A DNA stretch of 64,000 nt from Clostridioides sp. ES-S-0010-02. Lineage in GTDB: Bacteria > Bacillota > Clostridia > Peptostreptococcales > Peptostreptococcaceae. The notes under the pieces were generated by a model that was not told the origin of the DNA, made no database searches, and saw nothing but the letters and a program-made list of their open reading frames with translations. Both the position numbers and the translations under genes were made by a program. Below are positions 35,593 to 44,536 of this stretch, piece by piece. Numbering within the stretch: position 1 is the stretch's first letter; each line of letters opens with the position of its first letter. The stretch spans positions 3,465,317-3,529,316 of the forward strand of contig CP067345.1 of the NCBI GenBank assembly GCA_020641055.1, written 5' to 3'.

Positions 35593-35839
35593 TATAACTC
35601 CTCCTATTTTTGTCATTTGCTAAAATATATCTTTATTTATAAAAATTACTCCAATTAAAATGTAAATAGAATTTTTAGTATTCATTTAGTTAGCATTATA
35701 AGATAATTATATAATAAAATCACAAGATTTTTAATTTTTATTTTTAATATAATTTATTGATACATAAATCAATATAATTTATTAAAATACAAATCAGATA
35801 AACTATAAAGTATACATTTCTAAAACTTGGAATTAAAAA

Positions 35840-35860
35840 AGGAAGGGTCTATCCCTTCCT
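35840..35860 (-). terminator. Terminator of the Nudix-like gene
   Basis: AGGAAGGG pairs with CCCTTCCT around a 5-base loop, followed by a T6 run on the minus strand, 22 bp beyond the stop codon. Confidence 0.88.
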
Positions 35861-35881
35861 CAAAACTCTATAAATTCACTA

Positions 35882-36325
35882 CTAGTTTGCTGGAACATCG
35901 TCGCCCTCTGAAACTAATTTCTTTAATTCTTTAAACTTTTTATAAGATACTTCAACTAAAGCTTGCTCTTTATGATGTGACAACATTTCTAAAGCATCTT
36001 TTATCTTGTAAAATCCACCTTCTTGGAATTCAGGAGCAAGTACACATTCAGTATTACAAGCTTCCATAACATACCACATTATCGCATTGCAAACTTCTTG
36101 TTGTCTACTTCTTGAGAAAAATTCATACATAGTATCGCCAGCTACATCTATCATTTTAGCGTCTATGCCAGTTTCTACTTTAACTCTTTCAACAGCACTT
36201 TCATATGGAAGTCCTCCTCCAAGTATCTTTCCTTTTGGAAGTGTCCATTCACCTCTATCATTTTTTACAATAAGTACTTTATTAGCATAAAACACTACTC
36301 CACCTGCACAACGTCTTACTATCAT
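35882..36325 (-). CDS. Nudix-fold protein with degenerate Nudix box
   Basis: A protein of 147 aa with the Nudix fold start RRCAGGVVFYANKVLIVKNDRGEWTLPKGKI. The box GX5EX7REUXEEXGU is altered: GGGLPYESAVERVKVETG is shortened between the first Glu and the RE pair, and REVxEE reads ERVKVE, losing one metal-binding Glu. Pyrophosphatase activity is therefore doubtful, and a binding or regulatory role is possible. It is probably monocistronic. The family call is firm, the activity is not. Confidence 0.75.
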   Translation of the reverse strand: MIVRRCAGGVVFYANKVLIVKNDRGEWTLPKGKILGGGLPYESAVERVKVETGIDAKMIDVAGDTMYEFFSRSRQQEVCNAIMWYVMEACNTECVLAPEFQEGGFYKIKDALEMLSHHKEQALVEVSYKKFKELKKLVSEGDDVPAN

Positions 36326-36410
36326 TTGAAACCCCTCCCATTAATTTATTAATTACCTTGTTAAACTCCATAAATAAATCATTAAGTAAACAAATTGCTT
36401 TAATAAAAAA

Positions 36411-37079
36411 TTACTTTTTCAAATTTAATAATGCTTCAATGGCTTCATCATAAGCTCTAAGCACGTACTCTTTTTCAAAATTCTTATTCTTATCTTTTAA
36501 CTGCTGTAAAATCTTTAAACTGTTTTCATCTCCTAATTTTGAAAGAGCTTTTGCACAATATTGTCTAGTTTGTGCATTTTTATCGTAGAGACCTTTTTGT
36601 AAGACTTCTCTACTACTTGGTGACTCAATCTTTCTTATTGCTGAATAAGTTATTCTTCTAATATCTGAGTGTCTGTGGTTTGTGAGCTGATGGAGTAACT
36701 TCAAAAATCTATCATCTTTTAGCTCACCTGTTGCCCAAATTAAAACAATCAAATCTTCAGCATTTTTTTCTACAAGGATTCTTTTGAAAACCTTTCTCTT
36801 AAAGTATACCATTTTTTCGTCATCTAAGCTATCCATAAAATCAAGTCTCTTAATTTTATCTAATTCTAAAAATTTATCTAAAATGTCCTTAGATGCCTCA
36901 AAATCATCTTTTTGCATTTCTTTTATCTTCAACTTTGCTTGTATAAGTTGCTCACTTGCTTCAACATTTGAAATGTTTCTAATTTTACTAATTTGAGATA
37001 CTGTTTTAGATTCTTTGTAAAGAAGATAGGTTATAAAATAATCTTCAAGATTATCTATATTTTCCCAATTTATATCCAT
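36411..37079 (-). CDS. HEAT-repeat protein
   Basis: A protein of 222 aa. The N-terminal third is helical and charged (WENIDNLEDYFITYLLYKE). Residues about 120-215 contain HEAT/PBS-lyase-like repeats: LHQLTNHRHSDIRRITYSAI, then VLQKGLYDKNAQTRQYCAKAL, then KDKNKNFEKEYVLRAYDEAI. Such solenoids mediate protein-protein contact. It begins 7 bp after hflX, so it is cotranscribed and may assist that ribosome-binding GTPase; this is inference. No enzymatic motif is seen. Confidence 0.72.
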   Translation of the reverse strand: MDINWENIDNLEDYFITYLLYKESKTVSQISKIRNISNVEASEQLIQAKLKIKEMQKDDFEASKDILDKFLELDKIKRLDFMDSLDDEKMVYFKRKVFKRILVEKNAEDLIVLIWATGELKDDRFLKLLHQLTNHRHSDIRRITYSAIRKIESPSSREVLQKGLYDKNAQTRQYCAKALSKLGDENSLKILQQLKDKNKNFEKEYVLRAYDEAIEALLNLKK

Positions 37080-37086
37080 ATCAAAC

Positions 37087-38370
37087 CTATTTTTCTAATA
37101 TGTACTCTCTATAGATATTAAAATCTTCTTCATCTAAATTTACATCTAATGTTACACCATTTTCCCCATACTCAAAATTCTCCACATTGTATTTATCTTT
37201 TATTCTACTAAATATATCACCTCTTTCATAAGGTAACATCAAACTTACTGAATAAGTATTTTCCATTAAAGCAATTTCTATCATATTTAATAGTTTATCC
37301 ATATTTATGCCTTGTTTTGCAGATATATACACAATATCTTCTTGACTCTTAGGATATATATCTAACTCTAGCTTATCTACTTTATTGTATACAAGTATAT
37401 GTTTTTTATCATTTGCACCAAGTTCTTTTAATACACCTTCAGTTGTACTTTTTTGCAATTCATAACTAGTGTTCGTTGTGTCAATTACGTGTAAAATTAA
37501 ATCTGCATATTGTACTTCTTCTAGTGTAGCCTTAAATGCCTCTACTAAATCATGGGGAAGTTTACTAACAAATCCAACAGTATCTACTACTAAAAATTCT
37601 TTCTTGTTTGGCAAAAGGGCTTTTCTTAAAGTTACATCTAAAGTTGCAAAAAGCATATCTTTTACAAAAACTTCTTTTTCTTGTTCATAATCCTTGTGTG
37701 TCTTTATTAATTCGTTTAGTAAGGTCGATTTTCCTGCATTTGTATATCCAACAAGTGCTACAATTGGTATATTTGATTTTAAACGCTTAACTCTTTGTGT
37801 CTCTCTATTCTTTTTTACCTCTTTAAGTTCACGTCTTATATCCGCTGCTTTATTAAGTATATGTCTTTTATCTACTTCTAACTTTTGTTCACCAGGTCCT
37901 CTCGTTCCAATTCCTGCACCAGTTCTACTCATTTCACCACCCATTCCATAAAGTCGTGGTAATCTGTATTTTAATTGTGCTAATTCGACCTGTAATTTAC
38001 CTTCTTTACTAAGTGCTCTTTGAGCAAATATATCTAAAATTAAGGTAGTTCTATCTATTACTTTTTTTCCAACAACATTTTCAATATTCCTAATTTGAGC
38101 GCCAGATAATTCATCATTAAAAATTACTAAAGTAGCATCTAATGATTCACTATATGCTCTTATTTCCTCTACCTTACCTTTTCCTATATAATAAGCTGCA
38201 TCAACAGCTTGCTTATTTTGAATTAAGCTACCTACAACCTCTGCTCCAGCAGCCTTCGCTAATTCTTTTAGTTCTTCCATGGATTCGTTAGTGTCTATAT
38301 CATCACTTTTTTTAACTATTGTTGTCAAATTCAGACCTACAAGAAGTGCTCTTTCTTGAATTTCTTTCAC
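37087..38370 (-). CDS. hflX: GTPase HflX
   Basis: Ribosome-associated GTPase that splits or rescues stalled 70S ribosomes under stress. The N-terminal HflX domain (about 20-195) includes YYIGKGKVEEIRAY, the NDELSGAQIRNIENV region and GMGGEMSRTGAGIGTRGPGE. The G domain (about 200-365) shows G1 GYTNAGKST, G3 DTVGF and G4 NKVD. A short C-terminal domain ends the protein at 427 aa, normal for the family. The start is GTG behind GAGGTGATT. It is in an operon with a HEAT-repeat gene. Confidence 0.95.
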   Translation of the reverse strand: MKEIQERALLVGLNLTTIVKKSDDIDTNESMEELKELAKAAGAEVVGSLIQNKQAVDAAYYIGKGKVEEIRAYSESLDATLVIFNDELSGAQIRNIENVVGKKVIDRTTLILDIFAQRALSKEGKLQVELAQLKYRLPRLYGMGGEMSRTGAGIGTRGPGEQKLEVDKRHILNKAADIRRELKEVKKNRETQRVKRLKSNIPIVALVGYTNAGKSTLLNELIKTHKDYEQEKEVFVKDMLFATLDVTLRKALLPNKKEFLVVDTVGFVSKLPHDLVEAFKATLEEVQYADLILHVIDTTNTSYELQKSTTEGVLKELGANDKKHILVYNKVDKLELDIYPKSQEDIVYISAKQGINMDKLLNMIEIALMENTYSVSLMLPYERGDIFSRIKDKYNVENFEYGENGVTLDVNLDEEDFNIYREYILEK

Positions 38371-38578
38371 TTAATCACCTCATTTTTTGTTATAAAACAT
38401 AATCTAATTGTATTAAAAACACTTACATTATTTCTCTGTTGACTAATTATACCATTAATAATATGATTAAGAGTACTATATTATCAACTATTAATAAAAA
38501 TATTGTATAATTATATTATCACCAAAATCTTATATAGTTATAAAAGATTTCATATTTTATTTAAATTAGGAGGAAAAT

Positions 38579-38839
38579 ATGGGCGAAAATTATAAATTTT
38601 TTAATCACAAAGATTGTGAGTTTTTCCCTTGTCATAAAACTGATAAACCAGAAGAATTTAACTGTTTATTTTGCTATTGTCCTTTATATGCTTTAGGAGA
38701 AAATTGTGGAGGAAACTTTAAGTACACAGAGAAAGGCATTAAAGATTGCAGTAGCTGTATACTACCTCATAAAAAAGATAATTATAATTATATTATGGGA
38801 AAATTTCAAGACTTAGTTAAAATTACTTGCAAAAAATAA
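38579..38839 (+). CDS. Cysteine-rich small domain protein
   Basis: A protein of 86 aa with ten Cys residues, in the order FFNHKDCEFFPCHK, FNCLFCYCPLYALGENCGGN, and GIKDCSSCILPHK. This is the cysteine-rich small domain family common in anaerobes and sometimes found beside corrinoid genes; it probably binds metal or an Fe-S cluster. It has a good AGGAGG site and its own terminator. Role unknown. Confidence 0.85.
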   Translation: MGENYKFFNHKDCEFFPCHKTDKPEEFNCLFCYCPLYALGENCGGNFKYTEKGIKDCSSCILPHKKDNYNYIMGKFQDLVKITCKK

Positions 38840-38848
38840 TTTTTTATT

Positions 38849-38914
38849 AAAAATAGCTATGCATAAATATTTTTTGACTCCTTTTCGTCTAAATAATATT
38901 ACATAGCTATTTTT
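38849..38914. terminator. Bidirectional terminator
   Basis: AAAAATAGCTATG and CATAGCTATTTTT pair perfectly (13 bp) around a 40-base loop between two convergent genes; both flanks are A/T runs. Confidence 0.8.
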
Positions 38915-38946
38915 ATTATATAAGTTTTAATTTATATCGCTCTACC

Positions 38947-39588
38947 TTATATCTTTCTACTTTTAAATAATTTACATAATTTATACATTGCAAAAATCAA
39001 CATGCTTACTGCAAAAATCAATATTAAAATCATCATTCCAGCATGAAAGAAAAATTCTTCTGGAAGCATATTTATAACTGGGTCTAAATCAGGATTAAAT
39101 ATCCAATAATCATTTCTAAATAATAATTTATGAAAAATAATAAATGATTTTTCAAAATTCAACAAAATAGGAAGTGCCAACACTACTGGCATTATTATCA
39201 ATGTCATTGATATAGTTTTTAGTAGTTTTATATTTTTATTTTTTATACTTAATATAATTCCCACCAAAGAAATTATCATTAATAACTTAGCTAATTTATT
39301 GATATTTTGAAATATATTTCTCACTTCTTCAAAATGTATTTTCCCTTCTGGAGAAGATTCTAATGTTGGTAACTTAAACTCAGATACATCCTTACTTAGG
39401 TTGTAATCTATTAAGTAATCATAATTTAATTTTATATCATCTTTAGATAAACCAGATAACTCTGATATGTTTAAATAATCAATATCAAAATAATAAAGTT
39501 GCTTAAATCCAACAGTAAAATTAATAGCACCTACTATTACAACCACACTTATACACACTGAAAAAATTATATTTAGAAACTTTTTCAT
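38947..39588 (-). CDS. TIGR01906-type integral membrane protein
   Basis: A protein of 213 aa with about four membrane helices: one at the N-terminus (FLNIIFSVCISVVVIVGAI), two in the middle (about 95-150) and one near the end (about 180-205). The loop between helices 1 and 2 carries the family-like YLNISELSGLSKDDIKLNYDYLIDYN, and FRNDYWIFNPDLDPVINMLPEEFF precedes the last helix. This matches the poorly characterised TIGR01906 family of Firmicutes. No function is known. It lies 30 bp after the ABC-F gene. Confidence 0.7.
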   Translation of the reverse strand: MKKFLNIIFSVCISVVVIVGAINFTVGFKQLYYFDIDYLNISELSGLSKDDIKLNYDYLIDYNLSKDVSEFKLPTLESSPEGKIHFEEVRNIFQNINKLAKLLMIISLVGIILSIKNKNIKLLKTISMTLIIMPVVLALPILLNFEKSFIIFHKLLFRNDYWIFNPDLDPVINMLPEEFFFHAGMMILILIFAVSMLIFAMYKLCKLFKSRKI

Positions 39589-39616
39589 GAAATCCCCCCA
39601 GTAACAAATTAATTAC

Positions 39617-41167
39617 CTAAACGATTTTAGTCGTGAAATCTTCTATATTCCATACATCATCGACAATTTCTGAATAGAATTCTGGCTCATGGCATACTAA
39701 AAGAACTGTACCTTTAAATTCTTTTATAGCTTTCTTTAATTCGTCTTTTGCATCTACATCTAAGTGGTTTGTAGGCTCGTCTAGTACTAAAAAGTTTATA
39801 TTTTTTAGCATAACTTTACAAAGTCTAACCTTGGCAGCTTCGCCTCCACTTAATACTCTCATTTGACTAGTTATATGCTCATTAGTAAGTCCGCATTTTG
39901 CAAGGACTTGTCTAACTTCAAAATTCGTAAGACCAGGGAATTCACTCCAAACTTCATCCATAGGTGTATTATTATTTTCTCTTGAACTCTCTTGCTCAAA
40001 ATATCCAACTTCTAAATAGTCTCCCAATCTAACATTTCCACCAAATGGTTTTATTATTCCAAGTAATGTTTTTAATAATGTAGATTTACCAATACCATTC
40101 ATCCCTTTTAAAGCAACCTTCTTTCCTCTTTCTAAATGGAAGTTAAGTGGTTTTGTTAACGCTTCATCATAACCTAAAACTAAGTCTTCTGTTTCAAAGA
40201 TTATCTTGCTTGCTGCTCTGGCATCTTTAAAAGAAAAAGTAGGTTTTATCTTTTCCTTTGGTCTTTCTAGTATTTCCATCTTATCTAGTTGTTTTTGTCT
40301 ACTATTAGCCATTCCTCTTGTTGCAACTCTAGCTTTATTTCTGGCTACAAAATCTTCTAACCTTTTTCTTTCTTCAACTTGTTTATCATAAGCTTGCTCT
40401 TCTTGACGTTTCTTTATATCATTCAGTCTTACAAATTCATCATAATTACCTTTATATCTATTTAACTCGCCATTTTCCATATGATATATTACATTACAAG
40501 TATTATTTATAAAGTCAATATCATGTGATACTAGAACAAAACTGTTTTCATATTCCTGAAGATATCTAGTAAGCCATGTTATATGTTCCTCATCTAAATA
40601 GTTTGTAGGCTCATCCAGTATAAGAATAGTTGGATTTTCAAGTAAAAGTTTAGTCAGAAGTACTTTTGTTCTTTGACCTCCACTTAAATCAGTTACATCC
40701 TTATCAAGACCAATCTCTCCAAGACCAAGACCATTTGCAACTTCTTGTATCTTTGCATCTATCATATAAAAACCACTATTTTCAAGTATAGTTTGTATTT
40801 CTGCTGTTTCTTCAAGAAGCTTACTCATCTCATCATCACTAGCTTCTCCCATCTTGTCATACATAGCAATCATTTCTTGCTCTAAATCAAACATATGCTT
40901 AAAAGCTTCTCTAAGCACTTCTCTTATACTTTTACCTTTACTTAATACTGTATGTTGGTCTAAGTAACCTACTGTAGCTCTTGAAGACCATTTTATATTT
41001 CCAGCATCAGGCATAAGCTTTTTCGTTATTATATTTAAAAAACTCGATTTTCCTTCTCCATTAGCGCCAACTAGTGCAATATGTTCACCTTTTCTAAGTC
41101 TAAAGGATACATTTTCTAATATTGTTCTTGCTCCAAATCCGTGGCTTACGTTTTCTACTACTAGCAT
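39617..41167 (-). CDS. ABC-F family ATPase
   Basis: Soluble protein with two ABC domains and no membrane part (516 aa). First domain: Walker A GANGEGKSS, signature LSGGQRTKVLL, Walker B ILILDEPTNYLD. Second domain: GMNGIGKST, LSGGEAAKVRL, FLVLDEPTNHLD. The linker between them (about 240-310) is charged. ABC-F proteins bind the ribosomal E site and help stalled ribosomes; some give antibiotic resistance, but the linker here does not let me claim that. The ATG at 41167 follows GAGAGGTG; the longer ORF start is rejected. Confidence 0.93.
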   Translation of the reverse strand: MLVVENVSHGFGARTILENVSFRLRKGEHIALVGANGEGKSSFLNIITKKLMPDAGNIKWSSRATVGYLDQHTVLSKGKSIREVLREAFKHMFDLEQEMIAMYDKMGEASDDEMSKLLEETAEIQTILENSGFYMIDAKIQEVANGLGLGEIGLDKDVTDLSGGQRTKVLLTKLLLENPTILILDEPTNYLDEEHITWLTRYLQEYENSFVLVSHDIDFINNTCNVIYHMENGELNRYKGNYDEFVRLNDIKKRQEEQAYDKQVEERKRLEDFVARNKARVATRGMANSRQKQLDKMEILERPKEKIKPTFSFKDARAASKIIFETEDLVLGYDEALTKPLNFHLERGKKVALKGMNGIGKSTLLKTLLGIIKPFGGNVRLGDYLEVGYFEQESSRENNNTPMDEVWSEFPGLTNFEVRQVLAKCGLTNEHITSQMRVLSGGEAAKVRLCKVMLKNINFLVLDEPTNHLDVDAKDELKKAIKEFKGTVLLVCHEPEFYSEIVDDVWNIEDFTTKIV

Positions 41168-41592
41168 TCTAACACCTCTCAAAAAAATTTTACACATTCT
41201 ATACTATAATATATTCTTTTTAAACTTAAATCAAGTATTACCAATATTTTTAGTTATATTTACAATAATTTAACTGAGAATAAACTTTATAGCTGTATTA
41301 TGTAAAATAAAAATAGATACTTTCATCAATGATAGAACTTCTTTATCGACTAAAAAATACATGCATGCTATAATTTCTTTGTATCCTGTTTAATCTTGAA
41401 ATTATAAAATGGTTTCTGATTGATTCTCAAATAAACAAAATTTCTTATGAACATTAATATAAGGTTTTGACACAATGCAAATCATTTGATATTTACAGAC
41501 ACAATTATTAGAATAGAATAAAACCAATTTACGTTTGCTTGCCTTAGGCGATAAGTGGTGCTACAGGTTATTTATCTAAACGGAGGTGAAAA
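41168..41592. other. Long leader/intergenic region before a small membrane ORF
   Basis: About 425 bases without a gene. A possible plus-strand promoter TTGACA (41468-41473) with a TATTTA 17 bp downstream lies in it. Near 41536-41570 a more GC-rich stretch (CTTGCCTTAGGCGATAAG) stands out from the AT-rich surround and can form small hairpins. The region ends with a strong GGAGGTGA at 41582. Confidence 0.35.
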
Positions 41593-41928
41593 ATAGTTAT
41601 TAAACAGAAAAAATATTTCATTATTATTTATATTATTTATGCATTGCCAATTCCATTTTCTCTAATAACATGGATTGGAACTATCATTTCTGTTGCTGAT
41701 TTAGGAATGGTAAACTGGAAGATTTTAAGTGAGATTATACAATCTGTGATTGCTTTAATTACTATGCTACTTGCTGGTTTATATCCTATCTCATATATTA
41801 TTTCATTAATCAAAACTCGTGATAGTAAAAAGTTTTCTTTATTTAGTTTTCTTCCTATAATACACATAATTCTTTTTGTTGTTTTCTTCTTTTTTTGGTC
41901 TTTTCTTAATAAAGTATATCAGCTTTAA
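41593..41928 (+). CDS. Small membrane protein ORF with non-standard start codon
   Basis: From 41590 the frame is open to a stop at 41926-41928. An ideal site GGAGGTG (41582-41588) is followed at the right distance by ATA (41593), then VIKQKKYFIIIYIIYALPIPF. The first in-frame usual start is a TTG at 41644, far from the site. The product has three or four membrane segments ending FVVFFFFWSFL. Either translation begins at ATA, or an ATG has mutated and the gene is failing. No family recognised. Confidence 0.5.
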   Translation: MVIKQKKYFIIIYIIYALPIPFSLITWIGTIISVADLGMVNWKILSEIIQSVIALITMLLAGLYPISYIISLIKTRDSKKFSLFSFLPIIHIILFVVFFFFWSFLNKVYQL

Positions 41929-42097
41929 ATTCTTCCTAAATATTATCTAACTTTACAAAACTATATAGTTAGGGTTTATTATGAAAATATAGTCATATAT
42001 GTAAATGTCTATTTTTCCATTTAATGTAGGTTTGTAGTCTCTTATACAAACAGGTATGTAGCCTTGTAATTTGCTTTTTCACTATTATTTGAATAAA

Positions 42098-42150
42098 AAA
42101 TAGAGATAAAAATTAGGAAAATAGTACCATCCCAATTTTTTTCTCTATTT
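42098..42150. terminator. Terminator between small membrane ORF and amidase
   Basis: AAATAGAGA pairs with TCTCTATTT, then AAAAATT with AATTTTT, around a loop. It lies just past the amidase stop codon and downstream of the convergent small ORF, so it can act on both. Confidence 0.75.
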
Positions 42151-42155
42151 ATGTT

Positions 42156-43040
42156 TTATTTAAAATATTCATCTAATCCATCTGCTACACATTGCATCAT
42201 TTTTCTTTGATATTCTGGATTTGACATCATTTGGTCTTCATTATAGTTGCTCATAAATCCCATCTCTACTAATACAGCTGGCACTTTTGACCAGTTAAAT
42301 CCAGTCAAATCTCCTCTTTGAACAATTCCATTTATCTGTATCCCAGCTTGTTCCATGTTTGTTTTGATGAATTCTGCACATCTATTACTATCTTCATATA
42401 TAGGAGCTGTATATTTTCCATCCTTCTCAGGAACTAATATAGATGCACCAGTCTTTGAAGAATTATTTAAACTATCTGCATGTATTCTTACAACCATATC
42501 TGCTTTTTTCTCATTAGCAAGTATTGCTCTTTCTGAGTTACTTATATTTACATCATGTGTTTCTCTAGTCATTATTACATTGTAACCTTTAGATTCTAAT
42601 ATATTTTTTAAAACTACAGATGCTTCAAGATTTAAAACATACTCTGCTTTCTTTGTAGCTATACCTTCTGTTCCTGAAGATACTCTTGCTTTTTGAGATG
42701 AAGAACCTGGAGCTACTGGTTCTAAATTACTATCCCCTTTTCCTTGATGCCCTGGGTCTATACAAATTAAAAACTTTTTATTTTTTTGAGTTTCTGTTTT
42801 ATTATCTGATTTATTATCCTCTGACTTATTATCATTTTTGCTTTTTGAATTTGATTTATTTTCATCTTTATCTTTATCTTTTATATTTTTATTTTCATCT
42901 TTATCTGTTTTTTCATTTTTAGTAGTGCCTGAATTAATTAAATTTGTTGTCTTGTAAAAATTGGTAACTGGATTTGATGTACCTATAATTATAATTCCCA
43001 TGGCAATTATACAAGTAACTAACAATCTATATTTTTTCAT
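42156..43040 (-). CDS. N-acetylmuramoyl-L-alanine amidase (Amidase_3), secreted
   Basis: Zinc enzyme that cuts the bond between MurNAc and the stem peptide of peptidoglycan. The N-terminus has a membrane anchor (about 6-22), then a Lys/Asp/Ser/Asn-rich linker (about 35-90). The catalytic domain (about 92-294) shows CIDPGHQGKGD with the zinc His, ATKKAEYVLNLEASV with its Glu, RIHADSLNN with the second His, and VLVEMGFMSN with the catalytic Glu. It resembles CwlD/CwlC-type amidases. A sporulation role is plausible, given the sporulation genes beyond it, but not shown. Confidence 0.9.
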   Translation of the reverse strand: MKKYRLLVTCIIAMGIIIIGTSNPVTNFYKTTNLINSGTTKNEKTDKDENKNIKDKDKDENKSNSKSKNDNKSEDNKSDNKTETQKNKKFLICIDPGHQGKGDSNLEPVAPGSSSQKARVSSGTEGIATKKAEYVLNLEASVVLKNILESKGYNVIMTRETHDVNISNSERAILANEKKADMVVRIHADSLNNSSKTGASILVPEKDGKYTAPIYEDSNRCAEFIKTNMEQAGIQINGIVQRGDLTGFNWSKVPAVLVEMGFMSNYNEDQMMSNPEYQRKMMQCVADGLDEYFK

Positions 43041-43138
43041 CTTTTGCTCCTTTCAATGATATACAGCTATTATCTATTTTAAATTTATATGAATATGTAT
43101 CTATTTTATCATATACCTTGTTTATTTTATTTATTTTT

Positions 43139-43240
43139 ATGAAAACTAAGGAGTTATTGCGTCAGTTTTCCAAGCATCAAAAACTAATTCTTGAGCAACA
43201 TAATATTGAAGCAGCAAGAAAATTTCAATTTTATTATTAA
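43139..43240 (+). CDS. Possible 33-residue peptide upstream of spoIVB2
   Basis: ATG at 43139 opens a frame ending at 43240, reading MKTKELLRQFSKHQKLILEQ and then HNIEAARKFQFYY. The composition looks protein-like, with amphipathic helix potential, and it ends 27 bp before the next gene. No clear ribosome-binding site precedes it. It could be a small peptide, a leader or a gene fragment. No family recognised. Confidence 0.3.
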   Translation: MKTKELLRQFSKHQKLILEQHNIEAARKFQFYY

Positions 43241-43267
43241 AATATTTTAATAAGAAAGAGGTGTTCT

Positions 43268-44275
43268 ATGCAATTTAAAAATTTTTATTTTAAAGATAAA
43301 TCTTTAAGTAAAAGAAACAACTTAGCTAAGTCAAAATTTACAATTGTTTTAACATTTTTATTTTTATTATATTTTTTCTCAAATAATTTAATTTATGCAC
43401 AAAATTTACAAAAAAGTGAACCTCAATATTTAATACCTATAGGAAATGTTCTTCAAATTGATGCAGAACTAAAAAATATCATCGTTAGAAGTCCTGGTGA
43501 AGCATCTCCATTTAGATTAGGTGATGCTATAATCAAAGTAAATAATATAGAAGTTGATGGATATAGTGATTTTGCTAATACACTAAATGCTTTACCAGAA
43601 GAAAAACCAGTGTCTATTTTATTAAATAGAGGTGGTCAACTTTTAACAATGAAAACAACTAAACACATATTAGAAAAAATTAGTTTTAATAACTTACTTT
43701 CTGGATTTGCTACTTTGACTTATATCAATCCAGAAACCTCAGAATTTGGTGCCGTAGGTCACCCAATAAGTGTTGGTAATTCAAGAAAAATACCTATAAA
43801 ATCAGGTTCAATTTCTACAACTAAGCACCTCGACATAGAAAAATCCTATCGAGGTAGTGTTGGATGTATAAATGCAAAAAGAGAAAATATTATTGGTAGT
43901 TTTACAGAAAACACTGATTTTGGAATAAGAGGTCAAATTAATAACTTTGATATTTCTAGCTTAAAAAAATATAAGGTAGCTTCACTAAATGAAGTTAAGC
44001 TGGGAAAAGCTCAAATAATTTTACAAAACAACTCTAATGAATGTAAAAAATATAATATTGAAATTATAGATATAGAAAACCAAAACCATCCTGAGAGTAA
44101 AAGTTTTAAAATTAAAATCACTGACAAAAACCTTTTAGCTCAAACTGGTGGTATTGTACAAGGTATGAGTGGTACTCCAATAGTACAAGATGATAAAATA
44201 ATAGGAGCAGTTTCTCATGCCATTGAAAATGACCCAGCTGTAGGTTATGGTGTATTTATTAAATGGATGCTTTAG
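43268..44275 (+). CDS. spoIVB2: SpoIVB-family S55 serine protease (PDZ-S55)
   Basis: Membrane-anchored sporulation protease. An N-terminal helix (about 25-43) anchors it. A PDZ domain (about 60-130) includes PFRLGDAIIKVNNIEVDG. The S55 domain follows: SEFGAVGHPISVG with the catalytic His and QGMSGTPIVQDDKIIGAVSHA with the catalytic Ser. In Bacillus, SpoIVB is secreted by the forespore to trigger SpoIVFB and activate sigma-K. C. difficile is reported to have two copies; I take this for the second (spoIVB2) from its place near pbp1, which is inference. Good site AGAGGTG. Confidence 0.88.
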   Translation: MQFKNFYFKDKSLSKRNNLAKSKFTIVLTFLFLLYFFSNNLIYAQNLQKSEPQYLIPIGNVLQIDAELKNIIVRSPGEASPFRLGDAIIKVNNIEVDGYSDFANTLNALPEEKPVSILLNRGGQLLTMKTTKHILEKISFNNLLSGFATLTYINPETSEFGAVGHPISVGNSRKIPIKSGSISTTKHLDIEKSYRGSVGCINAKRENIIGSFTENTDFGIRGQINNFDISSLKKYKVASLNEVKLGKAQIILQNNSNECKKYNIEIIDIENQNHPESKSFKIKITDKNLLAQTGGIVQGMSGTPIVQDDKIIGAVSHAIENDPAVGYGVFIKWML

Positions 44276-44332
44276 ATAATAAATTATATAAGTAATTTGT
44301 AACTCTTAAATCATCATTAAATAAATGTTTAT

Positions 44333-44383
44333 AATATATTTGGTCTGAAGACATATTTCTTCACTCTACAGACCAAATATATT
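44333..44383. terminator. Bidirectional terminator after spoIVB2 and yunB
   Basis: A perfect 15-bp stem (AATATATTTGGTCTG with CAGACCAAATATATT) whose loop also contains a GAAGA/TCTTC pair. It lies between the convergent spoIVB2 and yunB-like genes. The remaining stretch to 44536 is plain AT-rich DNA. Confidence 0.88.
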
Positions 44384-44536
44384 AAATATTTTACATACTT
44401 TAAAACATAAATTTTTATTACAATTATATTAATTTTTATTACAACTATATTGATTCTTATTTATTACTTATTATTGACATAATTTTTATTTATAAACTAT
44501 TATTTCAAATTTATTAAAAAATAAATATCATTAATA

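Noticed and set aside
39617-41167. ABC-F gene considered as an antibiotic resistance determinant
   Set aside because: The linker and context give no clear sign of the Vga/Lsa/CplR resistance groups; a housekeeping ABC-F is equally likely.
41536-41570. GC-richer leader segment considered as a riboswitch
   Set aside because: I could not match it to the conserved cores of c-di-GMP, TPP, preQ1, lysine, SAM or cobalamin riboswitches; only short hairpins are seen.
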